Positions 25,201 through 32,457 of a DNA stretch of 64,000 nt are shown here, in pieces. Under the pieces are notes generated by a model that worked only from the letters and a program-made list of their open reading frames with translations, was not told where the DNA came from and searched no databases. Location of the stretch: contig OY804579.1 in the NCBI GenBank assembly GCA_963680875.1, forward strand, positions 57,239,718 to 57,303,717. Reading direction: 5' to 3'. Made by a program: the position numbers and the translations under genes. Origin of the DNA: Bathymodiolus brooksi. Taxonomy: Eukaryota; Mollusca; Bivalvia; Mytilida; Modiolidae. The stretch's first letter is position 1. Each line of letters starts with the position of its first letter.

Positions 25201-28200
25201 AGCAAAATATTTGGAAATAAAACGTGTCAAATTTTTTCCATACACCTTGAAAATGAAGTTATTTGGATACTGAATAGGGGGTTTCCTCTTTCTTCTATCA
25301 GTGAGCACTGTCATCTCAGTATAATATAAAACATGATTGAATGATGGCACTAGAATAAATTAATGGTATCATATTTATCAGTTTGGAAGAAAGACTTCAA
25401 TATAAACATAATTTTTTTTTTTTTAATTTAAATTGAAAATTTATTTCAGATATTATAACAAAAATTCTATGCAAATCAGGAAAATGTTCTGATAGCCATA
25501 TATTATGTCATTAACAGGGAATTTTTATGAAAAATATTTCATCAAAAAGTTTGTATGTGCAACTCCTCCTACATTTTAAATGGGAATTTCAAGATATATT
25601 TCTGGAAAGTAAAAGAATATGGGGGAGATGTTTGTCTTTATGTAAAAAATGACCTTTAATTAATACACAAAGTGTAAACAATTGGTGCAAATCCATCCCA
25701 TCACAGGGACACAAAGTCTAGTAAACTTATGTTGAGGGACCCTATTATCAATCTAATTAAAATCATACCTCTCACTTGCTCCTCTTTACTAATATGTTGT
25801 GGTGTGGGAAATCTGAGGAAACCCCATTACGGATCATATGCGAGTGACCCTATGTACTAGCCAATAAAAATACTGATTGCAAAAATATGAATGTGTTACT
25901 AAACTTGTTTGCATGCTACAAGCAATCCGATTGGCCAAAACATGTCTTTATCATATCATTATATATTCGTGACATAAGATCACTCATATATGACTGCAAT
26001 GGAGTGTCCTCGGATCTCCCATGCCACGACATATCAGCAATGGGGAGAAAATGAGAGATATGATTTCAATCAGATTGCCCTTTTATGAAACCTCAACACA
26101 GGGTTAAAAACATGGAAGTCATCTTATTTAAAAATGATACATTTCAGTCTGCAAGAGAAGCACTTCAGGTCCAGTTAGCAGAATTCCAGGCAAGCTGTGA
26201 TCAGTTACAGAGAGATAAAAGAGAATTAGAAGAATCATTAAATGCTATTAACAGAGAACAGTTAGCAAGGGATGCTGAACTTTCTGTACTAAGGGTATGT
26301 TGTTTATACATTGACTGGGAACTATGCAACATGAATTATGATTAAATTATATTGCAGTAGACTATACTTCCTGTCTGAAGAAAGGCTTGAGCAAATATCA
26401 GAAGTTCCAAAATCTTAATTGGAAAAAAACCGCATCGATGGTGTCATGGTTAGTGTGCTCGCATCGAGTGCGGAGGTTCGTGGGTTTGAGCCCAGATCGG
26501 GTCAAACCAAAGACTATGAAATTGGTATTTGTTGCTTATCCACTAAGCATGCAGCATTAAGGAGAAAGAGCAAAGACTGGTTGGCTCAAAATCAGGATAA
26601 TGTGTCCGAGTGGGGCAACATGTCTATCCGTGGACTGTTGTTTCAGTGAGCTGTCACAATAAAAATCAATATAAGTGTGTTGATCTAGTACAAAGCGGGT
26701 CTCATCATCATCTCATTGAACATTAACTTGTTCTCGCCATGATATAGCTGAAAAATTGCTGAGTTGGCATTAAACAACAATCACTCACTCACATCACTAT
26801 TTTTATTGTGTGTCCTGCATAGAAAAGACAACATATAGAGATTATATCCCTTGCATTAGAGTATTGTTAATCTGCTAATCTATTATTTTATCACGTTTGG
26901 TGGAATTGAGTCAAACTCAACATATTCCTAACTACATCAATGGTGTAATGGTTAACACACAGTATTAAGGATTAAGAGCAATCAGAATCAGGATATTGTG
27001 TCTGAGTGGAGAGACTTGTCTGACAGTTGTTTCAGTGAGCTAGCACTATAAAGATCTAACTTAACGTGTAGGTTTAAAACAAAGTGGATATCATCTCATT
27101 TTGTTCTTGCCACGATACAGCTGAAAATGGAATTAAGCAACAATCACTCTCGCTCTACATATTCCTTGACCAAACATACCAATCTGGACCTACCATATTA
27201 TTTTAAGTACTATTTATTTTTTAAATTTCCACATGTCTATTTGAGTTACTTCCCCTTATCAACTTTGTTGTTCTCATGTGTAATTTGGGGAGGGTGAGGG
27301 TTATGGTATTCAATGCCACTTTCAACAATATTTTAGTTATATCGTGGCTGTTAGTTTTATTGGTGGAGGAAACCGGAGTACCCGTAGAAAACCACTGACC
27401 TGCCGCAAGTCACTGACAAATTTTACATAATGTTGTATCCAGTACACCTCACCTGAGTGGGTTTGGATTGCATCGGTAGTTGTAAATCCAACTACCATAT
27501 GATCACCACCATGACGGCCCCAATTTGGGGGAGGGGACACATTACATACATCTTTAATGAAAGATAGTAATAAATTTAATGATCAAATTTAAGTTTTTCT
27601 TTTTACATAAACCAAGTAAAGATATGACATTTATTTTTACAGCAGGGTATAGGTGGAAATAATATGCATGCCATTCATCTATCATCTGAATCAGAATTAA
27701 GAACTGAGATAGCTGTACTTAGAGAGCAGGTAACATAAATACTCTGAGCAGTATTTTAGTAAATGTTAATATTTAATCAGATTTTTTAAAGTGCTGATAC
27801 ATTTTAAGATTGCCATTATGAAAATATTTTGGATATTGTCCAATACATTAATGGCTCATACAAAATGGGAAATGTCTCATACAAAAACAAAAATTTCTCA
27901 TACAAAAACAAATATGTCTCATACATAAACGAAATTGTCTCGTATAAGAGCAAACCATATCTCATGCAAAAACAAAAAGTCTCTTATAAAATACATGTAC
28001 TTTACCTAATTTTTAACGACTAAATATCTAATTGAAAATTGTAAAAAAAGTTGCAACAAAACTTTATAATTGAAAAAAATATGTTGTGTATACATATAAT
28101 ATTGTGTGATTATAGTTAACAGTATTCCAAGAAGACTTTGATAGAGAAAGACAAGATAGAGCCAAGGCACAGTCAGAAAAAGATGATTTAAACAAGCAAC

Positions 28201-31200
28201 TCGGAAAACTTAAGACAGAGAATAATAAATTACTGGATCAAAATAACAGATATCAATCACAGGTTAGTTAGTTTAATGAAATTTTCCATAAAATATTTTG
28301 CCCTCCTCAGGGGTAACGCATTTGACAGACAAGAAAAGCTGTGTTGTTATTAGGTGTATCATGTATTTGAGAAACAAGAAAACTTTGTGTTGTCCTAAAA
28401 TGAACAAGGGAACTTCGTATTGTCCTCAGGGGTAACATGTTATTGACTATAGTAGCGAGTTGGAATAATGCCTATGGCAAGATGTACTTTATACAACCTT
28501 ATCTGATAAATTTTGTCAGTGACTTGTGACATGACAGCAGTTTACTGTTTCCTCCTCCACTAACATCTAATCATCTACAAAACGATATAACATAAATATT
28601 GTTGAAAATTGTGTTAAACACCAATAATAACCTTGTGTCTTTAAATTGCTCTCCACATACTGATTTTCTGTTGTTATTATTATGTTGATTATGAAATACC
28701 TATATTTATGTTGCTGTCATCTTAATGTATGTTGTAGATTGTAGAGAGAGGACTTTATATAATGTTTGTTATAGCGAGTGCCTGATCTCATTTTGCTTTG
28801 ATATTATGCAAATAAAAATATGTTTTATTCAATTAATTCTTTTACACAGCTACACACTGCAGAGATAAATGTCAAAGAAGCTATAGAGGAAAGTACCAGA
28901 AGGAATGGTAGCAACGTAGAACTCAGAAATAAAGTAAGTTGATTGGAGAACATTGACCTCTTCTAAGCATTACCATCTGGACCGTGTGTTGTTAGAGAGC
29001 GATGACAAAACCTAATGAGTCTTAATCAAATCTTAACAGTGAAATTATCTTATGTTATACTAGTTAACAACTATTTGGTAATGACAATGCCCATAATGCT
29101 ATGTAAAAAAATATCAACTTCCTGTTGAAAACAAAATGGTGGGAATAGAACTCAAACCTTTAGTGAATGAGACAATAGACTACAGATTCCTCAAATTTTA
29201 CAATATCTATTGCAAGATTTTAGCCTAATAACACTTTTATCGTATTCTAAAGCTCCCATTTAATGGTATTAAAACACAATATAAGAATTCCTGCATTGTT
29301 TATAGAAGGAAAATAAGACCAGTTGAAACAATCGTAACATTGGGTGATATTTATTTTTCAGATACGTCAACTAGAAAGTCAGTTATTATCGAGACCTACA
29401 CAATATACACCAAATATTTCACCTCAGCCTACGATGATGGTACAGCCAGAGACTGACCCTTATGCACGACCTTCTCCACCATACTTATTTCAGTCTTCAG
29501 TAAATGCAGGTAATTTCTTTTTCTCTTTCTCATGTCTACAAAACAAACTTGCATTTCAGTATAATATAAAGCAGGTCATTTTCAGAGCTCTAAAAACTTT
29601 AACCTTTTTTTGTGATCTGATATTATCTTAAAGAAATAATGTCTGCATTCCATTTAGAGTAATACATATGGAAAAATTTAGCAATTTTTTTTTACACAAA
29701 GCAAACATTTCCATTTTTTTTTTTTTTTTACTAAAACCAGACAGAACAAGTGCTTTTCATGAACTTAAAACATAAAGGATTGCGAGTAACTTGTTGGAAT
29801 AACCATCACGCATCATATTCTATAAAATTGTATCATGGGAGACATTTTAAATGTCTCATCTGTATCCAACATTTCTGGAACAGCCATATCTTTTCTTAAT
29901 TATGTATCTTATACCAGTGGAAATTTGATATAGATTATCATTAATCATGAAAATGGAGAAAAAAAGACTCCACAAATTTTCAAAGGTTTTTATGGTATGA
30001 TGGAGTGCTTAAGACTTTGATATTATAATGCAACTGTGGAAATATTTTTTTATAGGGAATGCTCAAAGTAATAGAGAACGATATCCTTCTGAACAACAAC
30101 CAGGAGCATGGAATTGTGATGACTGTACATACTCTAATCATCCATCACGAACAGTTTGTGAGATGTGTGGCAAAATAAGGTCACAGGGTGAGTGGATGAA
30201 ATTATAATAACTGATCTTTATTGATGCAAAAAATTACTAGAAAATAATATTTGAATCTTAATAATTTTATTAAACTACAGTAAAACCACAATAATTGAAA
30301 CAGCTTTGAAATGCTTAAAGGAATAGTGTCTGTAAGTTTGGTCATTTTTATGAAAGTCTTTTTTTGCATTGTAAGTTAATATATACCTTCAAAACATGAG
30401 TATAAAACATCGTTTGGCAAGATTTGACCAAATAACGTGTATTTTCGTTGTTTTTTGTGTACAGCTTGTCTCCCAGCATCATTAATTATGCATATCCCAA
30501 TTTCCGAACTACATGCACAATGTCACTTCAGCATGAGTTTGAACTCTCAACATTTCCTTCATTTCCATCCAACTGTCATGTTGGTGGCCAATGGTAATTC
30601 TTGTTTTATTATAATTCACCAAAACTTCTTTCCTGTTTCTTTTTCTAGCAGATTCAGTTAGAATTCTTGTACGACTGTGTGCAGGTTTTCCATCAGCAGA
30701 CATTTTTATCGCAACAACATACACATGCGTAGTAAAAGGTCACCTAAGGTCATATGAATAGAATGTTAGAGATGTGTATTCATGAAAATAAAAGAGGATG
30801 GATGGACTTTTTACTTTAAAGCTCAATAATTAATGTTAAGTTATGTTTTAATATACTCCTTGTAAAAAAATATCTGGACAAAAAAAAATCACCAAATTCA
30901 CAGACATTACCCGTTTACGGGGGTCTATACTTTATATTTCCTTTGTTATTAGAAAATATATTTCTATTTTTTTTTCTTCATAGGAAATTCAATAGCTGTT
31001 CAACATTCATCATCTTCACCTGTAAGTACATATTCTATAGTTAATTTATAGGTTGTCTGTTATTACATATAGGTCAAAGGAAATCTCAAATATTGAGTCA
31101 AATTAATAGATTTTGACATGCATCACCAGAGAATACTGTTCATAATTCATCAAGTACATAGAAATATTCCTCATCAATATTTCTTCATCTAAGCAGTTTC

Positions 31201-31817
31201 AAGCAATAACCATTATTACTTAAAACAGTAAAAAAAAAATCCATCTAACACGTGCTTGCCACGAATGTAGTAGATCATGTGTTTGATTCATAGCCTGGTA
31301 AGTTGAGTAAGAGCAATGACTGGTTGGCTCAGAGTCAGAATAATGCATCAGAGAGGATCGGTAAACAGTTGTTTCAGTGCAAGAGTACTATAAAAAATCA
31401 AATTCAGCTTATTGGTCTTGTATAATGCAGATATTATCATCATTTCGTCAAAAAGTAAGATTAGTATTTGCTGCTTCTGTGCTAAACAGCATTAAACATG
31501 AAGAGCAAAGACTTGTTGGCTTTGAATCAGGATCATGTTTCTGAGCTACATGTCTACACACAGATTGTGGTTTCAGTGAGCTAGCACTATAAAAATCCAA
31601 CTAAGAATGTGGGTTTAGTATAAAATCATCATCTCGTCAAAATGTAGCTTGTTCTCGTCATTATATAGCCAAAGAATTTCTCACTTAGAATTACACAATC
31701 ACTCGCTCAATCGTAGGAATTTGTTTGAACATTTTTGTTATTAATTTTATATAGATCTTATGGAGAAGAGGAGAACTTGGAGAACAGAATGATTTAGCTA
31801 CAGATTGTGGAAGGTGA
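1172..31817 (+). CDS. TNIP-like: TNIP/ABIN-like ubiquitin-binding coiled-coil adaptor, 16 exons
   Basis: Spliced coding region, all introns GT-AG: 1172-1298, 2299-2462, 11937-12485, 16545-16697, 21570-21589, 22127-22259, 23492-23575, 24372-24569, 26148-26294, 27643-27729, 28116-28262, 28850-28933, 29362-29509, 30056-30187, 30984-31021, 31755-31817. The frame stays open across every junction and gives about 757 residues. Order: short coiled coil (1-97); Ser/Thr-rich low-complexity region (98-280) with F-x-x-V/L motifs; coiled coils (about 281-631) including an ABIN-homology-like segment (aa 411-476) and a UBAN segment (aa 555-603, core [10 protein letters not shown]); a Pro/Gln linker; an NZF zinc finger (W699, C701, C704, T705, N708, C715, C718); and a short tail. 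UBAN proteins (ABIN, optineurin, NEMO) bind linear ubiquitin chains and tune NF-kB and autophagy signalling; that role is inferred from the family. ABIN is preferred over optineurin because of the DFxRERxDR core and the W-containing helix in exon 8. Optineurin-like or NEMO-like remains possible. Confidence 0.82.
1485..1735 (+). mobile_element. SINE family A copy
   Basis: Begins 'TCGTATGGTAGTTGGATTT' and carries a B-box-like 'GTGAGTTCGAACTTCG'. Ends with the tail 'GTGGCGTTAAACACCATAAA'. Other copies in either orientation occur through the window; this is a full-length, sense-oriented example. The borders are approximate. Confidence 0.7.
2299..2462 (+). CDS. TNIP-like: TNIP-like exon 2
   Basis: The acceptor TTTTTAG at 2298 and donor GTAAGT at 2463 bound 164 nt that complete the split Gly codon of exon 1. 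It encodes [20 protein letters not shown], a coiled-coil continuation, then a Gly/Ser-rich turn. It ends in phase 0. Confidence 0.78.
2906..3104. mobile_element. MITE with ~55-bp inverted ends (mariner-like)
   Basis: The left end 'GACCCTTTCATGATAACTG' is matched inverted at the right by 'CAGTTGTTGTGAAAGAGTC'. The arms continue through 'CATTCATCCGGGACATTT'. The flanks are consistent with a TA target duplication. It interrupts a diverged repeat with an internal 'GCTTAAGTTC' motif (2,580-3,130). A second copy with a damaged right arm is at 32,458-32,630. Confidence 0.7.
3825..3942 (+). repeat. Left inverted repeat flanking the intron-2 array
   Basis: Starting near 'GGGTCAAAAGTATT' and running through 'AAGATATTTCCCTATATATT' to 'CATGAAATTTTC', this ~115-bp stretch recurs as its reverse complement at 10,795-10,915 with few differences. 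The pair brackets the 6.6-kb tandem array. Confidence 0.75.
4003..10613 (+). mobile_element. Helitron-like bivalve element with expanded 332-bp core array
   Basis: The 5' end forms a hairpin (GTTCAC CTGGACC AAA GGTCCA T GTGAAC), followed by the conserved 'ATTGCCATCACTTGGCGTCC'. The 3' end has hairpin GGCTC-TTGA-GAGCC followed by CTGG. Between them lie about 20 tandem copies of a 332-bp unit made of two related ~166-bp halves ('GCCGATCGGAAATCCAAGAT' half and 'GAAATTCAAAATGGCGGCTA' half). The layout (arms plus tandem core) is like the bivalve 'pearl' elements I recall. Open frames of 68-230 codons inside are repeats of the core and are not treated as genes. Confidence 0.78.
4846..10007 (+). repeat. 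Two tandem copies of a 2,581-bp higher-order block
   Basis: Block 1 (4846-7426) and block 2 (7427-10007) repeat the same series of 332-bp variants at a constant offset of 2,581. Private variants recur at that offset, for example the shortened unit at 7,140-7,200 and 9,721-9,781 and the 'GGTGTGTGTTTTTTATG' ends. At 7,426/7,427 the reading jumps from the end of one block to the start of the next within 'ATGAAATTC'. Only scattered mismatches are visible, so the duplication is recent. Confidence 0.85.
10795..10915 (-). repeat. Right inverted repeat flanking the intron-2 array
   Basis: Reverse complement of 3825-3942, ending at 'ACTTTTGACCCGTGA'. The distance to its partner is about 6.85 kb. It may be the terminal inverted repeat of an older element into which the Helitron-like element inserted. 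Confidence 0.75.
11297..11575 (-). mobile_element. SINE family A copy
   Basis: Reverse-oriented copy: tail complement 'TTATGGTGTTTAATGCCACT' first, then 'GGAGGAAACCGTAGTACCCG' and the head complement ending 'CCATGCGATCATGACCATG'. It lies about 360 bp upstream of exon 3. Confidence 0.7.
11937..12485 (+). CDS. TNIP-like: TNIP-like exon 3, long Ser/Thr-rich exon with LIR-like motifs
   Basis: The 549-nt exon (183 codons, aa 98-280) lies between acceptor TTTTCAG and donor GTGAGC. It is low in complexity, rich in Ser, Thr, Asn and Lys, and has no coiled coil, so it is probably disordered. Three F-x-x-V/L motifs follow Ser/Thr or Asp: TFVHV (F223), DFKVV (F257) and SSSFQVL (F270). The last resembles the Ser-flanked LC3-interacting region of optineurin. 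A weaker internal donor at CCAG|GTATTG, 31 nt upstream, would shift the frame and is disfavoured. Confidence 0.8.
12548..12782 (-). mobile_element. SINE family A copy
   Basis: Same order as other reverse copies: 'TTTAACGCCACTTTCAACAA', 'GGTGGAGAAAACCACCGACC', 'GTTGTAAATCCAACTAACAT'. It starts about 60 bp after exon 3. Confidence 0.7.
13430..13575 (-). mobile_element. SINE family A copy, internally deleted
   Basis: The tail complement ('GGTGTTTAATGCCACTTTCA') runs into the head complement ('GTTGTAAATCCAACTACCAT') with the middle of the element missing. It directly precedes the 54-bp satellite. Confidence 0.6.
13635..16270 (+). repeat. 54-bp satellite derived from a tRNA-like SINE head, ~49 copies
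   Basis: The monomer starts 'CATCGGTGGTGTAATGGTTA' (A-box-like) and ends 'GTAGATCGTGGGTT' (first half of a B box); its period is 54 bp. Variants occur at one spot (GCTGGCC, GCTCGCC, GCTCTCC, GCTTTCC), and a few monomers lack 1-2 bases. The last monomer runs into a complete SINE B body at 16,215. Because 54 is a multiple of three, the minus strand reads as long 18-residue repeats ([18 protein letters not shown]); this is a by-product and is interrupted wherever a monomer loses a base. Confidence 0.9.
16215..16500 (+). mobile_element. SINE family B copy capping the satellite
   Basis: Intact tRNA-like head with A box ('TAATGGTTAGCATGCTCGCC') and complete B box ('GGGTTCGAGTCCTGG'). The family B body follows ('GACTGGTTGGCTCAGAAT', 'GTTGTTTCAGTGAGCTAGCA'), ending in an (ATTC)n tail just before exon 4. 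Confidence 0.8.
16545..16697 (+). CDS. TNIP-like: TNIP-like exon 4
   Basis: The acceptor CTACAG ends at 16544 and the donor GTAAAG begins at 16698; 153 nt, phase 0 at both ends. It encodes aa 281-331, ending in an acidic helix ([10 protein letters not shown]) that resumes the coiled coil. It lies only about 45 nt downstream of a SINE tail. Confidence 0.78.
19058..19288 (-). CDS. Acidic open frame inside the TTAA element, possible first exon
   Basis: 76 codons from ATG, opening with a Ser/Asp-rich acidic stretch followed by [20 protein letters not shown]. This acidic lead-in plus a [12 protein letters not shown] motif resembles the N-terminus of invertebrate proteins annotated as P2X7-like or transposon-associated; that link is from memory and weak. 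No downstream exon with a Cys-rich domain was found on this strand. It may be a remnant exon carried by the element. Confidence 0.35.
   Translation of the reverse strand: MSSSGTESDSNDSSDVDFDDYGEFGYQLEPEYTEEELRQMEEAVSAQRQEIENNPRQNDTNLISTDIHLDKVRKRS
19371..19520. repeat. 79-bp tandem duplication
   Basis: Two nearly identical copies starting 'TAAATTAATTAAAACATC' and containing 'GAACACCGACTGTTAAAATA'. A third partial copy is near 19,590. Confidence 0.75.
21124..21370 (-). mobile_element. SINE family A copy
   Basis: Reverse-oriented: 'GTGTTTAATGCCACCTTCAA' through 'GTTGTACACCTCGCCCTGAT' to 'CCAACTACCATACGATCA'. It lies 200 bp upstream of microexon 5. Confidence 0.7.
21570..21589 (+). CDS. TNIP-like: TNIP-like exon 5, 20-nt microexon
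   Basis: A strong acceptor (TTTTTATTTCAG) and a consensus donor (GTAAGT) enclose 20 nt encoding TENKRL plus two bases of a Leu codon that exon 6 completes. Skipping it would put exon 6 out of frame. The heptad pattern runs smoothly from exon 4 through exon 5 into exon 6. Confidence 0.7.
22127..22259 (+). CDS. TNIP-like: TNIP-like exon 6
   Basis: Acceptor ATTTTCAG, donor GTAAAT; 133 nt finish the split Leu codon and end in phase 0. It encodes a leucine-rich coiled coil ([18 protein letters not shown]), then a Ser/Thr break containing ADWECV, a canonical acidic W-x-x-V motif (W373, V376). Confidence 0.8.
22363..22573 (-). mobile_element. SINE family A copy, shortened
   Basis: Contains the tail and middle of the family ('GTTTAGTACCACTTTCAACA', 'TCGCAAGTCACTGACAAACT') but the head is eroded. 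A second tail fragment ('GGGTTATGGTATTTAATGCC') starts at about 22,590 and is cut by the Helitron-like element that follows. Confidence 0.6.
22629..23083 (+). mobile_element. Helitron-like element, short form
   Basis: The 5' hairpin is CTCAC CTGACCC AAA GGGTCA T GTGAG, then 'ATTGCCATCACTTGGCGTCC'. The 3' hairpin is GGCTCA-gtgggc-TGAGCC followed by CTAG. The core has only about two unit equivalents. It gives the single-copy ground plan for the expanded elements at 4.0-10.6 kb and 45-51.8 kb. Confidence 0.75.
23492..23575 (+). CDS. TNIP-like: TNIP-like exon 7
   Basis: Acceptor ATTTTAG, donor GTCAGT; 84 nt, 28 codons (aa 383-410), phase 0. It encodes a short Lys/Glu/Gln-rich helix ending KLEQQNRE. 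Confidence 0.75.
24000..24265 (-). repeat. Mytilid-type dispersed repeat E
   Basis: Reverse complement of the family that reads 'GAAGGTTATTCTAGAAACG' and 'GATATCTACGTTTTTAT' in sense. It ends about 100 bp before exon 8. Other pieces are at 44,060-44,170, 44,585-44,650, 44,940-45,000, 52,890-52,985 and 53,385-53,755. Confidence 0.6.
24372..24569 (+). CDS. TNIP-like: TNIP-like exon 8, ABIN-homology-like helix
   Basis: Acceptor ATTCTTCAG, donor GTAAGT; 198 nt, 66 codons (aa 411-476). It opens with [15 protein letters not shown], which resembles the W-x-x-x-F helix that I recall in the A20-binding homology region of vertebrate ABINs. A long charged coiled coil follows. The family assignment is from memory. 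Confidence 0.82.
24739..24817. repeat. 39-bp tandem duplication
   Basis: Two copies of the phrase 'TTTTCTGCAGGTCTTACAG' plus 'TTACGTCCCTTTGACTAT'. A 45-bp duplication ('ATTGTCATCTACACYTCATT') lies nearby at 25,073-25,160. Confidence 0.7.
25749..26077. mobile_element. MULE-like MITE with 9-bp target duplication
   Basis: Long inverted arms: 'CAATCTAATTAAAATCATAC' on the left and its complement '..TGATTTCAATCAGATTG' on the right, continuing for over 100 bp through 'GATCTCCC..GGAAACCCC'-type blocks. Flanked by CCCTATTAT (25740-25748) and CCCTTTTAT (26078-26086), 9 bp with one mismatch. It lies 70 bp upstream of exon 9. Confidence 0.8.
26148..26294 (+). CDS. TNIP-like: TNIP-like exon 9
   Basis: Acceptor ACATTTCAG, donor GTATGT; 147 nt, 49 codons (aa 477-525). 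A coiled coil rich in Leu, Gln and Glu. Its 5' edge is 70 bp from the end of a MULE-like MITE, so the branch point and pyrimidine tract may lie close to MITE sequence. Confidence 0.8.
26433..26800 (+). mobile_element. SINE family B copy, full length
   Basis: Head 'GCATCGATGGTGTCATGG' with B box 'GGGTTTGAGCCCAGA', body 'GACTGGTTGGCTCAAAATCA', and 3' tail 'GATATAGCTGAAAAATTGCT' ending in AATCACTCACTC. The best full-length reference for the family in this window. Confidence 0.8.
26930..27160 (+). mobile_element. SINE family B copy, decayed
   Basis: 'ATCAATGGTGTAATGGTTAA' head fragment, a deleted middle, then 'GACAGTTGTTTCAGTGAGCT' and the CACTCTCGCTC end. Confidence 0.6.
27290..27530 (-). mobile_element. 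SINE family A copy
   Basis: Reverse-oriented: 'GGAGGAAACCGGAGTACCCG', 'CTGCCGCAAGTCACTGACAA', 'CCAACTACCATATGATCACC'. It ends about 110 bp upstream of the tandem acceptor of exon 10. Confidence 0.7.
27643..27729 (+). CDS. TNIP-like: TNIP-like exon 10, tandem acceptor
   Basis: The acceptor is TTTTTACAGCAG, a NAGNAG pair, so the exon may begin at 27643 or 27646 with or without one Gln; both keep the frame. Donor GTAACA. It encodes 29 codons (aa 526-554) ending in the helix [12 protein letters not shown] that leads into the UBAN segment. Confidence 0.78.
27850..27985 (+). repeat. ~21-bp degenerate minisatellite
   Basis: About six diverged copies of 'GTCTCATACAAAAACAAAAAT' in the intron after exon 10. 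Confidence 0.6.
28116..28262 (+). CDS. TNIP-like: TNIP-like exon 11, UBAN ubiquitin-binding segment
   Basis: Acceptor GATTATAG, donor GTTAGT; 49 codons (aa 555-603). The core [20 protein letters not shown] matches the (D/E)F-x-x-ER-x-x-R signature shared by ABIN, optineurin and NEMO (ubiquitin binding in ABIN and NEMO). F562, R564, E565, R566 and R569 are present. In the family this parallel coiled coil contacts Met1-linked diubiquitin. The rest is a leucine-zipper-like helix. Confidence 0.88.
28500..28632 (+). mobile_element. SINE family A 3' fragment
   Basis: 'GTCAGTGACTTGTGACATG' through 'TTGTGTTAAACACCAATAAT': the 3' half of family A in sense orientation. Confidence 0.55.
28850..28933 (+). 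CDS. TNIP-like: TNIP-like exon 12
   Basis: Acceptor TTTACACAG, donor GTAAGT; 28 codons (aa 604-631), phase 0. It continues the helix after UBAN ([16 protein letters not shown]) and ends the coiled-coil region. Confidence 0.78.
29362..29509 (+). CDS. TNIP-like: TNIP-like exon 13, Pro/Gln-rich linker
   Basis: Acceptor ATTTTTCAG, donor GTAATT; 148 nt ending one base into a Gly codon. After a short helix (IRQLESQLL) it becomes Pro, Gln and Tyr rich, a flexible spacer between UBAN and the zinc finger. Confidence 0.8.
30056..30187 (+). CDS. TNIP-like: TNIP-like exon 14, NZF zinc finger
   Basis: Acceptor TTTTTATAG, donor GTGAGT; 132 nt. It contains [20 protein letters not shown], which fits W-x-C-x2-C-T-x2-N-x6-C-x2-C exactly. 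The Thr-aromatic pair (T705, Y706) and the Met between the last two Cys (M717) are the positions that contact ubiquitin's Ile44 patch in binding-competent NZF fingers such as those of TAB2/3 and Npl4. It is therefore probably a functional ubiquitin binder. Confidence 0.92.
30984..31021 (+). CDS. TNIP-like: TNIP-like exon 15, 38-nt exon
   Basis: Acceptor TTCTTCATAG, donor GTAAGT. The small exon encodes the end of a Gly codon, NSIAVQHS and a Ser run. Phase 0 at the 3' side. Confidence 0.68.
31210..31715 (+). mobile_element. Two adjacent decayed SINE family B copies
   Basis: Body motifs occur twice ('GACTGGTTGGCTCAGAGTCA' then 'GACTTGTTGGCTTTGAATCA', each followed by 'TTCAGTGAGCTAGCAC'-like text). 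The second ends 'ACACAATCACTCGCTCA', 40 bp before the terminal exon. Confidence 0.6.
31755..31817 (+). CDS. TNIP-like: TNIP-like terminal exon 16 with stop
   Basis: The acceptor TTTATATAG opens 20 codons starting [11 protein letters not shown] and ending TDCGR before TGA at 31815-31817. No function is recognisable in the tail. No certain poly(A) signal was identified; AATAAA at about 32,456 is possible but lies beyond a MITE. Confidence 0.68.
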   Translation: MLWRRGELGEQNDLATDCGR

Positions 31818-32020
31818 AATTCTCTTCATTCTGACAAAAGATAAAGGAGAAATCAGTCTCCTAACTTTCTTTTCAAACTGTTTCCCCAGGAAAGGATAGT
31901 GTGATATCCTGACCAGCAGACATCAATTGTACGAGATATATATTGACGTATTAAAACATTAATTTCTGTAATTAGAAGTTGATAAAGCATATATGATTCT
32001 TGTTTCTGTATCTAGTGATA

Positions 32021-32304
32021 CAATTTGATTAAAATCAGATCTTTTACTAGCTCCCCTTTCTACAGATATGGGAGATCTGAGGAAACCCCCATTACGGAGT
32101 TGTATCAGTAAAATATAATTATATGAAAAATACAGTTATGGCCAATTGGATCGCTCATAGCGTGCAAAGCAGTTTAGTAACTCTTTCATAATCTTGCACT
32201 ATTTTCATTGAATGTATGTGACATAGGGTCACTCCCATGTGATCTGTAATGTGGTTTCCTTAGACCCTGAGATATTAGTAAAGGGGAGCAAGTGATTCAG
32301 ATTG
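32021..32304. mobile_element. MULE-like MITE with perfect 9-bp target duplication
   Basis: Starts CAATTTGATT and ends AATCACTTGC-type complement 'GATTCAGATTG'; flanked on both sides by CTAGTGATA (32012-32020 and 32305-32313). Same family as 25749-26077, sharing 'GATCTGAGGAAACCCC' and 'TAGCTCCCCTTT' blocks. Confidence 0.82.
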
Positions 32305-32457
32305 CTAGTGATACAACTAAAAATTGTATTTTACAGATCAGAAATCATTTCCTTGTTGTAAATTTGTGAACAAATATACATATGTATAGGCAATTTTATT
32401 ATTACTTATAGCAGTATTATCTGGACAAAACATTTCAATTTATGATTAACTATAAAA

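Noticed and set aside
30437..30724. Open frames on both strands between exons 14 and 15
   Set aside because: They lie within an intron, lack recognisable domains, and have no flanking splice signals that fit the gene.
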